Shown piece after piece: positions 5,734-12,734 of a stretch of 16,290 bases of DNA. The notes under the pieces were generated by a model, which was given only the letters and a program-made list of their open reading frames with translations, was not told where the DNA came from and ran no database searches. The translations under genes were made by a program, and so were the position numbers. Within the stretch, counting starts at the first letter, position 1. Each line of letters starts with the position of its first letter. Source of the DNA: Synechococcales cyanobacterium PMM_0085 (GTDB taxonomy: Bacteria; Cyanobacteriota; Cyanobacteriia; Elainellales; Elainellaceae); NCBI GenBank assembly GCA_949127705.1, contig CASBQJ010000620.1:1-16290 (forward strand), given 5' to 3'.

Positions 5734-6195
5734 TTAATTGTTGTTATCGTCGTCAGCCGAAAATCCTGACAGCTTGCGGGTCGGTGTTGGCCAGTCTGAA
5801 TTTTCGCCGCCAATAGTCAGGCGTTCGATATTGACATAGTCTTTACTAAACTGCTTGAAGCCGTTGATCAGCACGTCGAGGGCGATCGCATCACTGGTAC
5901 CCAAATCAAACCAGCAGCGACCCCAATTTCCCTCATATTCCACCTCGCTCATGTTGTGCATCACAGACATCAAGCTGCCATCGGCCACATCATCGCTGTA
6001 GTCCAAATAGCTAATATCTAGCCCTGTATCTTGGACTTGTAGGTTCTCGGCATTAAACCCCCCCAGTTTTCCTAAGAAGAACCAGGAATTAAAGATTTCT
6101 TCAACGTATTGCTGCTCCATGTTCGACGGCACCGTGCTGAATTCTAGCCAAATCCAGAGGTCGAAAAAGTCGCATTCACGGAATTCTACACGCAT
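5734..6195 (-). CDS. DUF3531-type protein (cyanobacteria/plastid family)
   Basis: About 153 residues from the chosen start MRVEFRECDFFDLWIWLEF. An upstream in-frame ATG at 6270 would add 25 residues and overlap pyrD by 29 bp. I prefer 6195 because the family I recall starts near 'V.FRE...F..WIW.EF', but there is no Shine-Dalgarno at either site. Further blocks are QYVEEIFNSWFFLGKLGGFNAENLQ, SYLDYSDD, HNMSEVEYEGNWGRCWFDLGTSDA and LTIGGENSDWP. The family name is from memory; members occur in cyanobacteria and plant chloroplasts without known function. The protein ends in DDDNNN, an acidic/Asn tail coded by GAC/GAT/AAC-AAT repeats 12 bp from the MITE-like element. It is downstream of pyrD on the same strand, probably in one transcript. 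Confidence 0.78.
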   Translation of the reverse strand: MRVEFRECDFFDLWIWLEFSTVPSNMEQQYVEEIFNSWFFLGKLGGFNAENLQVQDTGLDISYLDYSDDVADGSLMSVMHNMSEVEYEGNWGRCWFDLGTSDAIALDVLINGFKQFSKDYVNIERLTIGGENSDWPTPTRKLSGFSADDDNNN

Positions 6196-6241
6196 TGCAG
6201 GGAAAGTCTGATGGAAGGACAGGGAATTACCTGCTTTCAGT

Positions 6242-7372
6242 TTACTGTGCCGCTGATCCGACTGCGTCATGAATGTGAGTTAGGCCGTGGTCTGTCAGCT
6301 TTTGCGCTAACCCAGTCAGGATATGAGGTATTAATTGTGGCCCTTCATATAACCAGCCCGTATAAACCTGCACCAGACTGGCTCCCGCTGTAATTTTTTC
6401 CCAGGCATCGTCAGCTGTAAAAATACCGCCTACCCCAATAATCGGCAGGGTGCCTGCGGTTTTTTGATAAATGAAGCGAATCACGTCGGTAGAGCGCTGC
6501 CGCAGGGGTGCGCCGCTAATGCCACCGGGTTCATCGGCTAGGTACGTGCCTACTCCTGGCAACAGATGGGTGGTCAGGCCGTCGCGGCGGATGGTGGTAT
6601 TGGTGGCAATGATCCCAGCCAGCTGATGCGTTTGGGCTAGCGTCACGATATCGGCGATCGCCTCCCATTCTAGATCAGGCGCAATTTTCACGAGCAGCGG
6701 CTTGTGTTCAGTATTTTCGTGCTGAAGTCTGGCCAAAATCCGCTCTAGCTGGCTAGCATCTTGGAGCGATCGCAACCCCGGTGTGTTGGGCGACGACACG
6801 TTAACGACAAAATAGTCTCCTAGTCCCTTCAGTAAGCGAAAACTGCCCAGATAATCGTCTGCGGCGAGGTCGAGGGACGTAATCTTGGATTTACCAAGGT
6901 TGATGCCGAGGGGGAAAGGAGCTGACGGGGAGGGGAGTTGTTTCAGCCTAGCCGCCAAGGCGTCAGCCCCTTGGTTGTTAAACCCCATGCGGTTTAAAGC
7001 AGCGTGGTCTTGGGGCAGGCGAAACAGGCGAGGTCGGGGGTTGCCGACTTGGCCATGCAGGGTTACGGTGCCCAATTCGGCAAAGCCAAAGCCAAAGTGC
7101 GCCCACAGCGCTGCACCGATCCCATCTTTGTCAAACCCTGCGGCCAGACCGACCGGGTTATCAAAGTCTAGCCCCCACAGCTGCTGCCGCAGAGCCGGAT
7201 AGGTCGTGCAACACAACTGATGCAGCTGATGCAGCATCCAGGCTGCGGGGGGGCGATCGCCCGTTGCCTCCAACCAGGCCAGCATTTGCATAAACCTGCC
7301 TTGAAGCCACTCTGGGTCTACCTTCAGCCCCGAAAATAGCAGCGGACGAATTCCTTGCCGATAGATATCCAC
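6242..7372 (-). CDS. pyrD: Dihydroorotate dehydrogenase (quinone), class 2
   Basis: Oxidises dihydroorotate to orotate in pyrimidine synthesis, passing electrons through FMN to membrane quinone. It is 376 residues, a normal class-2 length. The N-terminal amphipathic part MDIYRQGIRPLLFSGL..RFMQMLAWLE is the membrane/quinone-binding helix pair of class 2. FMN and substrate motifs are GLDFDNPVGLAAGFDKDG (67-84), RMGFNNQGAD (128-137), NLGKSK (158-163), NVSSPNTPGLRSLQ (191-204, second Ser194 being the expected catalytic base), IATNTTIRRDG (255-265), GGISG (283-287) and the phosphate-binding IIGVGGIF (311-318). The start is GTG at 7372, chosen because it gives the typical MDIY start; no Shine-Dalgarno is visible. 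It is followed by the DUF3531-type gene. Confidence 0.97.
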   Translation of the reverse strand: MDIYRQGIRPLLFSGLKVDPEWLQGRFMQMLAWLEATGDRPPAAWMLHQLHQLCCTTYPALRQQLWGLDFDNPVGLAAGFDKDGIGAALWAHFGFGFAELGTVTLHGQVGNPRPRLFRLPQDHAALNRMGFNNQGADALAARLKQLPSPSAPFPLGINLGKSKITSLDLAADDYLGSFRLLKGLGDYFVVNVSSPNTPGLRSLQDASQLERILARLQHENTEHKPLLVKIAPDLEWEAIADIVTLAQTHQLAGIIATNTTIRRDGLTTHLLPGVGTYLADEPGGISGAPLRQRSTDVIRFIYQKTAGTLPIIGVGGIFTADDAWEKITAGASLVQVYTGWLYEGPQLIPHILTGLAQKLTDHGLTHIHDAVGSAAQ

Positions 7373-7523
7373 AGCAAATTTAAGCGACGTTCAATCGCAA
7401 TAAAATTAAATAACTTAATACTATTATGTCGGTATGTCGGGCTATATCAGGTGCAGATCCTGATTCAGCGCTTGAGGGCAGGAGGAATGAGCAAGAAGCT
7501 GAACGACGCCCAGCTTGATCAGA

Positions 7524-7539
7524 CTGTTTGATCAAACAG
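7524..7539. promoter_or_regulatory. Perfect 16-bp palindrome, candidate operator
   Basis: CTGTTTGATCAAACAG at 7524-7539 is a perfect palindrome. Another TGATCA (7516-7521) lies 13 bp upstream of the central TGATCA (7529-7534). It could be a dimeric repressor site, or a short hairpin in RNA (6-bp stem, GATC loop). It sits about 150 bp upstream of pyrD and 420 bp upstream of the GAF gene. Confidence 0.45.
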
Positions 7540-7768
7540 CCTTCAGGTTAGAGCCTTCTAAGGATGGGAGCAGATCTAGTTACAAAAGTGCATTGGTAAC
7601 TTCTAAAATATCCTCTAAGTTCTAAAATTACAGCGACAGACTACAATGAATCGGTTTTACTAAATCGGTCTTCATCACAATCCGGCTGTTATCAGCCATT
7701 ACCTGTACGGTAGATTTACTATGTAGCCGAGAATTCTAGCCCTAGATGACTGGCGTCTAAGAGACAAT

Positions 7769-7794
7769 ATTGGTAAAACTTAAATTGGTAAAAC
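7769..7794. repeat. 15-bp tandem duplication
   Basis: ATTGGTAAAAC at 7769-7779 recurs at 7784-7794, a period of 15, in the spacer upstream of the GAF gene. Confidence 0.7.
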
Positions 7795-7960
7795 CCAGTC
7801 AAAGAGATATCTTTTAACCCGTTGGCTCACGATCTTGACCCTCCAGTCTATAAAACTGCATAGATTTGAATCGGTGAAATTGAGACATTTATCATTAAAG
7901 TGATTTGACTGGAGATTTTGCACATAACGTTCAAGCATCATCAGAGCCACCATTCCCATC

Positions 7961-7990
7961 ATGGGGATCACGCCCATGGGGATCACCCCA
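7961..7990 (+). repeat. 15-bp duplication spanning the GAF-gene start codon
   Basis: ATGGGGATCACGCCC (7961-7975) is followed directly by ATGGGGATCACCCCA (7976-7990). It would encode MGITP-MGITP and provides two in-frame ATG codons. Upstream CCCATC makes a local inverted repeat with ATGGGG. Confidence 0.85.
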
Positions 7991-10807
7991 TTGAACATTG
8001 CTGTAGGTGACATGGATCCTCCAAAAAAGTCATCGAATCACGAAAGGCAACTGGCTGTTTTGCGGCAAACTCTTCAGACTTTGAGAGAAGAGGAGCACGA
8101 AGATGGCTTAATTGAGACCACTCTCAATTATCTCAAAAATGAATTTGACTATGCGCTGATTTGGGTAGGATTGTACGACCGGGTCGGTCATCGGTTGATG
8201 GGACGGGGTGGGATTACCCCCGTAGGTGAGGCTCCGCCGCTCAAGCAGCAATTTATTCTTAGCCCAGGAGATTTGTTAGAGCAGGTCGTGATTCAACAGC
8301 GGCCATTGGGCGTGCCTGATCTGCGCGAAGAAACCCGTGCCGCTGAGTGGCGACGACTGGCTCAGAAGTATGCGATTCAGGGCACCGTCATTTTTCCTGT
8401 TCGCCACCAAGACCACTGTTTGGGCGTGATCATTTTAGGGTCGGTGCTTTGGGGAGTATCGCCCCAATCAGAAGAAAAAGCGCGGCTGTCGATGGTATTT
8501 GGGGGACTGGCAACGTCGTTATATCAGCTAGATATTGAACATCAGCGCCAGCAAACTAAACGTCCGGCAGAGCCGCTCCTCACCCTCCTAGGAGGGTTGC
8601 GATCGCTTCCTAACCTAACTGCTCGCTTAGAAGCCGTGGTAGACGAAACCCATCGCTTTATTGCCCCCGATCGCACCAGTATTTACTGGTTTGAAGCGCA
8701 GCGTCGTTACTTCTGGCGCAGGGTGGGCAATCGAGAAACTGGCTATGGCAATACCCCAGCCACAGCCGGCTTTACGGCTCAAGACGTGAACAGTTTTTAT
8801 CAGGCGCTGACAGCCGATCAACTGGTCGCGGTAGGAGAAGCTCACAGTTCTCTCAAAGCAGATGTAACGGGCCGGTTGATGCAGCAAATTCAGGCGCAAT
8901 CGCTACTGGCAGCCCCGATTTTGCTACAAGATGAGCTGTTTGGTTTTTTGGCTGTGGAAGGCAACGAGTCACGAATTTGGTCTGAAGAAGAAAAAAGTTA
9001 TGTTCGAGGGGCGGCTCAGCTGATTGCGCTGACCGCCCCATTGGAGAGCATGGAAGCAGCGGTACAGCAAATTAAATTTGACCAGACCCTGACCGCTGAG
9101 TTGTCTAGCGCTATTTTTAGCGATGAAGACTGGCACTCTACGCTCAAAAAAGCTGCAAATTTGCTGTGTCAACGCTTGGGATCTGAGTGGTTTTTAGTGC
9201 TGCTCTACAACTCTGATCAGGAAAACTTTGAAATTTCTTACCAAAACACCACCAATCGACATCCCATCCCATCTCACTTAAATGCTCTCAACCAGGTAGA
9301 TTGGCAAATGCTGGAGCGCAGCACCAATCCGGTAGGAATTGAAAATCTAGAAGAAGATTTGAAATTGATGGCATGGCGGCAAACCTTTTTGGATCAAGGT
9401 GTCCAGTCATTGCTGGTGTGCAGTACAGCCATTGGACGACCGTTGGAAGGTTTGGTGGTCATTGGGCAAACCATTGCCCGAACCTGGAGTCGAGCCGAGC
9501 GGGAAGTGGTGCAGATTGCCAGCCAGCAAATTGGCGTTATTTTGCATCAGTGGCAGTTGCAGCGCCAGACCGAGCAGCAGCAAAAAATCAGCCAAACCAT
9601 CCAGTGGGGGCTGACCAGCATGCAGCAAATTCACGACCTAGATAATTTGGAGCGGTCTGCAATGCAGCAGATTGCTCAAGTTCTGCATACTCCATTGGCG
9701 GCACTATTGACGTGGCAAACAGGCCGCAACGTCGCTCGCATTACCTCGGCTGTGGTGGCCAATCCCCGGTTCGCGGTTAATTTGGACACTGTTGTCTCGG
9801 TGAATAGTAATGTTCTAATTCAGTGGGCCTTAAAAGCCGATGGATTGTTGCCGATCTCGATTGACGACCTTGATCCCGAAACGCGCCAATGGCTAACGGG
9901 TGCAGAAATTGGGCAGATCTTAGTCATGGCGCTGCGAACCTCATCCGATCATGAACCAACCGGAATGGTGCTGGTGGCCGATCAGCTAGGGCGCTATTGG
10001 CACGAACGCCAACTTAATGCGCTGTCAACGCTGGTCAGCCAATTAGCCTGGTCGCGGCGATATCTGGTTGTGTCTGATGAACTAACCCACAAACGCCAAG
10101 AATTAGAACAAATAAATTGGTATAAACAGCGACGAATTGAAGACTTCTATCGATCGCTAGGGGCAGGTTTAAAGCGGTTAAATGAACTCAGCCATCAAAA
10201 AGATGCGCTCGCGAGTATGCGATTTCACCAGGTACTGCGGCAGCTTGGCAACGTGCTAACGGCGATCGCCCCCGTCCTCAAACATGAGCAATGGAAATTG
10301 CACAGCGAGTATGAAACGGTGCCCTTGGCCAGTCTGCTCAAACGAGCGATGGAGAGGATTGAGGGGCATATCCGGCAGCGGCAGCTTTGGACTCAGGTGC
10401 ACAACGAAAGCAGCGTGAGCATTGGCGGTGATATTCCCAAACTAGAGCTAGTGCTGCATGAAGTTCTGACGGCGGCCTGTCTGCGATCGCCATCTGGAGG
10501 GCGGCTTGACATTTGGTGTCGTCCGCTGGATGTGCGCTGGATTGAGCTTTCCGTTACCGATAGCGGCAGCATCGAGCCACGCCTGTTAGAAGAACTCCAC
10601 ACCGGACGTCCCGAAGACTTGCTCGCACCGTCTATTCTGTCGTCGCCGCCCGGTCTACATCTAGAAATTTGTCAGGCGCTGATGCAGCAGCTAGGCAGTG
10701 AATTTAGCCTCTATCGTTTAGAAGACGGACGCATCCTCAGTCGGCTACTGTTGCCGATTGCCACCGGCACAGTAGTAGAGCCAGTCAAGCCCCTGCCAGA
10801 GCTATGA
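7961..10807 (+). CDS. Multi-GAF sensor protein with degenerate kinase-like C-terminus
   Basis: A 948-residue cytosolic protein with no signal peptide or membrane span. I see about four GAF-like modules (roughly 45-190, 215-365, 380-530 and 555-700), judged from repeated 'A..I...D...G.L.........W...E......A.Q...' patterns such as APILLQDELFGFLAVEG and MVLVADQLGRYW. A helical, coiled-coil-like linker follows (705-790). The C-terminal domain (about 820-935) resembles a histidine-kinase ATPase: LELVLHEVLTAACLRSP sits at the N-box, TDSGS at the G1 box and PPGLHLEICQALMQQLGSEF at the G2 region. The N-box Asn is missing and no phospho-acceptor His with the H-box context is visible, so kinase activity is doubtful. 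The start is uncertain: ATG 7961, 7976 or 8012; the first two are a 15-bp duplication. Ligand unknown. Confidence 0.82.
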   Translation: MGITPMGITPLNIAVGDMDPPKKSSNHERQLAVLRQTLQTLREEEHEDGLIETTLNYLKNEFDYALIWVGLYDRVGHRLMGRGGITPVGEAPPLKQQFILSPGDLLEQVVIQQRPLGVPDLREETRAAEWRRLAQKYAIQGTVIFPVRHQDHCLGVIILGSVLWGVSPQSEEKARLSMVFGGLATSLYQLDIEHQRQQTKRPAEPLLTLLGGLRSLPNLTARLEAVVDETHRFIAPDRTSIYWFEAQRRYFWRRVGNRETGYGNTPATAGFTAQDVNSFYQALTADQLVAVGEAHSSLKADVTGRLMQQIQAQSLLAAPILLQDELFGFLAVEGNESRIWSEEEKSYVRGAAQLIALTAPLESMEAAVQQIKFDQTLTAELSSAIFSDEDWHSTLKKAANLLCQRLGSEWFLVLLYNSDQENFEISYQNTTNRHPIPSHLNALNQVDWQMLERSTNPVGIENLEEDLKLMAWRQTFLDQGVQSLLVCSTAIGRPLEGLVVIGQTIARTWSRAEREVVQIASQQIGVILHQWQLQRQTEQQQKISQTIQWGLTSMQQIHDLDNLERSAMQQIAQVLHTPLAALLTWQTGRNVARITSAVVANPRFAVNLDTVVSVNSNVLIQWALKADGLLPISIDDLDPETRQWLTGAEIGQILVMALRTSSDHEPTGMVLVADQLGRYWHERQLNALSTLVSQLAWSRRYLVVSDELTHKRQELEQINWYKQRRIEDFYRSLGAGLKRLNELSHQKDALASMRFHQVLRQLGNVLTAIAPVLKHEQWKLHSEYETVPLASLLKRAMERIEGHIRQRQLWTQVHNESSVSIGGDIPKLELVLHEVLTAACLRSPSGGRLDIWCRPLDVRWIELSVTDSGSIEPRLLEELHTGRPEDLLAPSILSSPPGLHLEICQALMQQLGSEFSLYRLEDGRILSRLLLPIATGTVVEPVKPLPEL

Positions 10808-10831
10808 TGCTGATAATTTCTGTAGTTTACC

Positions 10832-10857
10832 TACCACTCTGCATTACCACTCTGCAT
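10832..10857. repeat. 13-bp tandem duplication over the sulfotransferase stop codon
   Basis: TACCACTCTGCAT occurs at 10832-10844 and directly again at 10845-10857. On the minus strand the second unit codes the last residues (DAEW), and the TAA stop at 10844-10846 is formed exactly at the junction of the two copies. The other copy is beyond the stop, in the 36-bp gap to the convergent GAF gene. Confidence 0.85.
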
Positions 10858-11809
10858 CAGAATAAAACTGACTAGAAATGTCTTTTACCTGCTGCCGCAT
10901 ATAGTCAATTTCTGCTGCCGTCAGAGCTGTTTTCCAGGTGGCGATATTCGCTTTGCTGTCTCGTTTGATCGAGTGCGGCGAATCGGTCTGATTTTTGGCA
11001 CTGCTGTGGTCTTCAATTTTAGCTTGAACGCGATCGCTAAACTCTAATTGGAGCCGATCGAAAAGCTCTCGAAATCCAGCAGTTGGGTTCAATGAAAGGT
11101 CTTCATGCCGGACAAAGATCCAACTTGGATAACGCTCGCGATAACTGCCGATCATGTAATGAATCAGCTTCCACAATAGAGCAGCATGTTGAATAATGTC
11201 GCGCGGCTGCTGGATAAACTCCCGCATCTCTGCCTCAAAGGGATAGAGATAGTCACGCATTAGCAATGGCTGATCTAAAAAATGAGAAAAATTATGAAAC
11301 CAACCTGCCTTTTTGAGGCTATGGGCAAAAGCGGCAGGATGGCGAATCATCACGACCACATCCATATTGAAGCGATTGGCTAACCATTCTGCTGAAAACA
11401 GCGCGATCGGGTCTTTTAACAGCGGCCTGCACCCAGCCGCACGTTTTTTTTGAAAGAACTGATAGTCTTTGATCATCTGCTCACGTTTTTCTGAGTTGCG
11501 CAGCAGTTCCCAATCCCAATCTATGTGGTAGCGAAACTGAGTGGTTTTCTGAAAATAGTGCAAGTAGCGCGCTTCATTTTCGGCGCAAATGTAGGCAAAC
11601 CAATGGTCAAAGCTAGCGCCACAAAAGCCCCGGTTGTGATTGAGATGAAACGGTTCGTGAATGTAAGCCACAGCGGGAGATGCCGCAATCATCAGGCCTA
11701 CCCAGGTCGAGCCAGACCGATGCGACCCCGTTACCAAGATCGGTTTTGCCCCAGTGGATTTTACCCCAGTGGAGAGTGCCAAAGTGACGGGAGATGGCTT
11801 GACACTCAT
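10844..11809 (-). CDS. PAPS-dependent sulfotransferase family protein
   Basis: Predicted to transfer sulfate from PAPS to an acceptor, probably a carbohydrate or small molecule. It is 321 residues with no signal peptide or TM segment. The 5'-phosphosulfate-binding loop is VTGSHRSGSTWVGLMIAASP (27-46) and the 3'-phosphate motif is VVVMIRHPAAFAHSLKKAGW near 175-194. FVRHEDLSLNPTAGF near 240 and the C-terminal KANIATWKTALTAAE fit bacterial sulfotransferases of this type. The start ATG overlaps the stop of the upstream DUF3177-type gene (ATGA), implying translational coupling. The N-terminal STGVKSTGAK is a 15-bp in-frame duplication. The acceptor is unknown; I see no polysaccharide or lipid biosynthesis genes immediately beside it except the distant acyltransferase. 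Confidence 0.87.
   Translation of the reverse strand: MSVKPSPVTLALSTGVKSTGAKPILVTGSHRSGSTWVGLMIAASPAVAYIHEPFHLNHNRGFCGASFDHWFAYICAENEARYLHYFQKTTQFRYHIDWDWELLRNSEKREQMIKDYQFFQKKRAAGCRPLLKDPIALFSAEWLANRFNMDVVVMIRHPAAFAHSLKKAGWFHNFSHFLDQPLLMRDYLYPFEAEMREFIQQPRDIIQHAALLWKLIHYMIGSYRERYPSWIFVRHEDLSLNPTAGFRELFDRLQLEFSDRVQAKIEDHSSAKNQTDSPHSIKRDSKANIATWKTALTAAEIDYMRQQVKDISSQFYSDAEW
11744..11773. repeat. 15-bp in-frame duplication inside the sulfotransferase gene
   Basis: TTTTGCCCCAGTGGA (11744-11758) and TTTTACCCCAGTGGA (11759-11773) are adjacent, 14 of 15 identical. On the minus strand they encode STGVK-STGAK just before the P-loop, lengthening the N-terminus by five residues without changing frame. 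Confidence 0.85.
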
Positions 11810-12399
11810 TGATCCATGGCAGAACGCCCCTGCCGACCTAGCCGCACCAAGACAAAATAGCCCAGGTAGAGGACGTAAATCACCAATCCTAAAATGCCAA
11901 AAAATCCTAGGAAACCTGGTTTATAGGCAGAATGGAGCAAATCTTTAAAAATTAACGTGGGTTCTCGCCAGACCTGACAAAACGGCGTCGTCAGCAGCGT
12001 CCCAGAGAAAGCGCACTGGCTGAACGGTAGGGTGGCGATCGCCCCCACAATGCAGTAGAGAGTGACGGCCCAGCGCCATGAATTGAACGCCAGCTTTAGG
12101 GTACTAGAGCGCTGATCTTCAATTTCCTCATTCAAATCTACCCAAAACCACAGCCCCACTGGGATGAGAATTTTCGCCAGAATGCCCGTAATGAAGGCAA
12201 TTGGCAGCTCTCCAATTAAAAGGTAAATGGTAATAACCATCAAACTAGCAACTCGCCAGTAGATGATCAGCAAACGCTGCAAAATGTCTGCACGTTGGAC
12301 AAGCGCCCAAATCAGTAATAGCAGCGGCAAAATAACGGTGAACAACACCGCCAAGCGGTAATCTGTCCAAACAAGCGAGCGAAGTAGGGCTGGAGGCAT
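11806..12399 (-). CDS. DUF3177-type membrane protein
   Basis: A 197-residue integral membrane protein with about five spans (near 15-35, 44-62, 67-88, 108-126 and 163-187). The sequence MPPALLRSLVWTDYRLAVLF at the N-terminus, QRLLIIYWRVASLM (41-54) and LWFWVDLNEEIED (83-95) match, as I remember it, a cyanobacterial family annotated DUF3177 of unknown function. Cys129 and Cys141 flank a loop that could carry a disulfide, which is inference. Its TGA overlaps the next ATG by 4 bp, coupling it to the sulfotransferase. No Shine-Dalgarno is seen before its own ATG, which lies 11 bp from the GGAGG-rich tandem repeats (sense on the opposite strand). Confidence 0.85.
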   Translation of the reverse strand: MPPALLRSLVWTDYRLAVLFTVILPLLLLIWALVQRADILQRLLIIYWRVASLMVITIYLLIGELPIAFITGILAKILIPVGLWFWVDLNEEIEDQRSSTLKLAFNSWRWAVTLYCIVGAIATLPFSQCAFSGTLLTTPFCQVWREPTLIFKDLLHSAYKPGFLGFFGILGLVIYVLYLGYFVLVRLGRQGRSAMDQ

Positions 12400-12408
12400 T
12401 GGGCAGGA

Positions 12409-12485
12409 GGAAGGAATGAAGGATGAGGGAGGAAAGAGGAAGGATGAGGGAGGAAAGAGGAAGGATGAGGGAGGAAGGATGAATG
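12409..12485. repeat. 21-bp purine-rich tandem repeat, about 3 copies
   Basis: The unit GGATGAGGGAGGAAAGAGGAA occurs at 12421-12441 and 12442-12462. A third diverged copy runs from 12463, with a degenerate lead-in from 12409. The strand is almost pure purine. The complementary motif CCCTCATCCTTCCTCTC appears at 12728-12744, so the two arrays form an inverted pair about 250 bp apart. Confidence 0.8.
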
Positions 12486-12637
12486 GGAAACAGGTGGGTG
12501 GGGAATTGAGAGTGAATTTTGCAGCGGGGTCTAGGAAGTGACTAGATCACACAGACACCTAATCATAAAGAATCTCGTGCCAATTTCAGCCACTTACCCA
12601 TGACTATTTAGCGATCGCCCCGCTTTTTCATCCATAT

Positions 12638-12667
12638 TTTAACCACCCTACACTTTAACCACCCTAC
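12638..12667. repeat. 16-bp tandem duplication
   Basis: TTTAACCACCCTAC at 12638-12651 is repeated perfectly at 12654-12667 with a period of 16. It is noncoding. Confidence 0.75.
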
Positions 12668-12706
12668 CCAATCCTCCCATCCATCCTAAACCTTACCCAC
12701 CTAAAA

Positions 12707-12734
12707 CCCTCATCCCTCATCCCTCATCCCTCAT
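12707..12734. repeat. Heptanucleotide repeat CCCTCAT x4
   Basis: Four perfect copies of CCCTCAT run from 12707 to 12734. Heptanucleotide short tandem repeats (STRR) are known in filamentous cyanobacteria. Here the array overlaps the 3' end of yvcK: on the minus strand it encodes the last residues (MRDEG) and supplies the TGA stop at 12719-12717. Confidence 0.85.

Larger units (their letters stand above)
7373..7960. other. Divergent 588-bp spacer between pyrD and the GAF gene
   Basis: There is no convincing gene here; a minus-strand open frame at 7780-8013 is a shadow over the repeats. The spacer holds AT-rich promoter-like DNA next to pyrD (7395-7440), a TATGTCGG tandem pair (7435-7450), the 16-bp palindrome at 7524-7539, a TTCTAAAAT direct repeat (7601-7609 and 7620-7628), an imperfect GTTAC..GTAAC inverted repeat (7579-7600), a duplicated ATTGGTAAAAC and TATAAA at 7849-7854. 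Confidence 0.6.
12400..12716. other. Repeat-rich 317-bp spacer between yvcK and the DUF3177-type gene
   Basis: There is no gene here. It is dominated by simple repeats: the 21-bp GGATGAGGG units at the left edge, the TTTAACCACCCTAC pair at 12638-12651 and 12654-12667, and the CCCTCAT heptamers at the right edge. One HIP1 octamer is near 12611. The plus strand is purine-rich on the left (12405-12500) and pyrimidine-rich on the right (12625-12760). Confidence 0.65.

Noticed and set aside
7625..7730. NtcA-type site (GTA-N8-TAC) near TGTACGGTAGATTTACT
   Set aside because: The spacing does not give GTA-N8-TAC on either strand.
7780..8013. Minus-strand 77-codon frame with MGVIPMGVIP-like repeats
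   Set aside because: It is the antisense of the duplicated start region of the GAF gene plus noncoding repeats.
8627..9634. Several frames on both strands inside the GAF gene
   Set aside because: Fully contained in a strong long coding frame with clear domain patterns; these are shadows.
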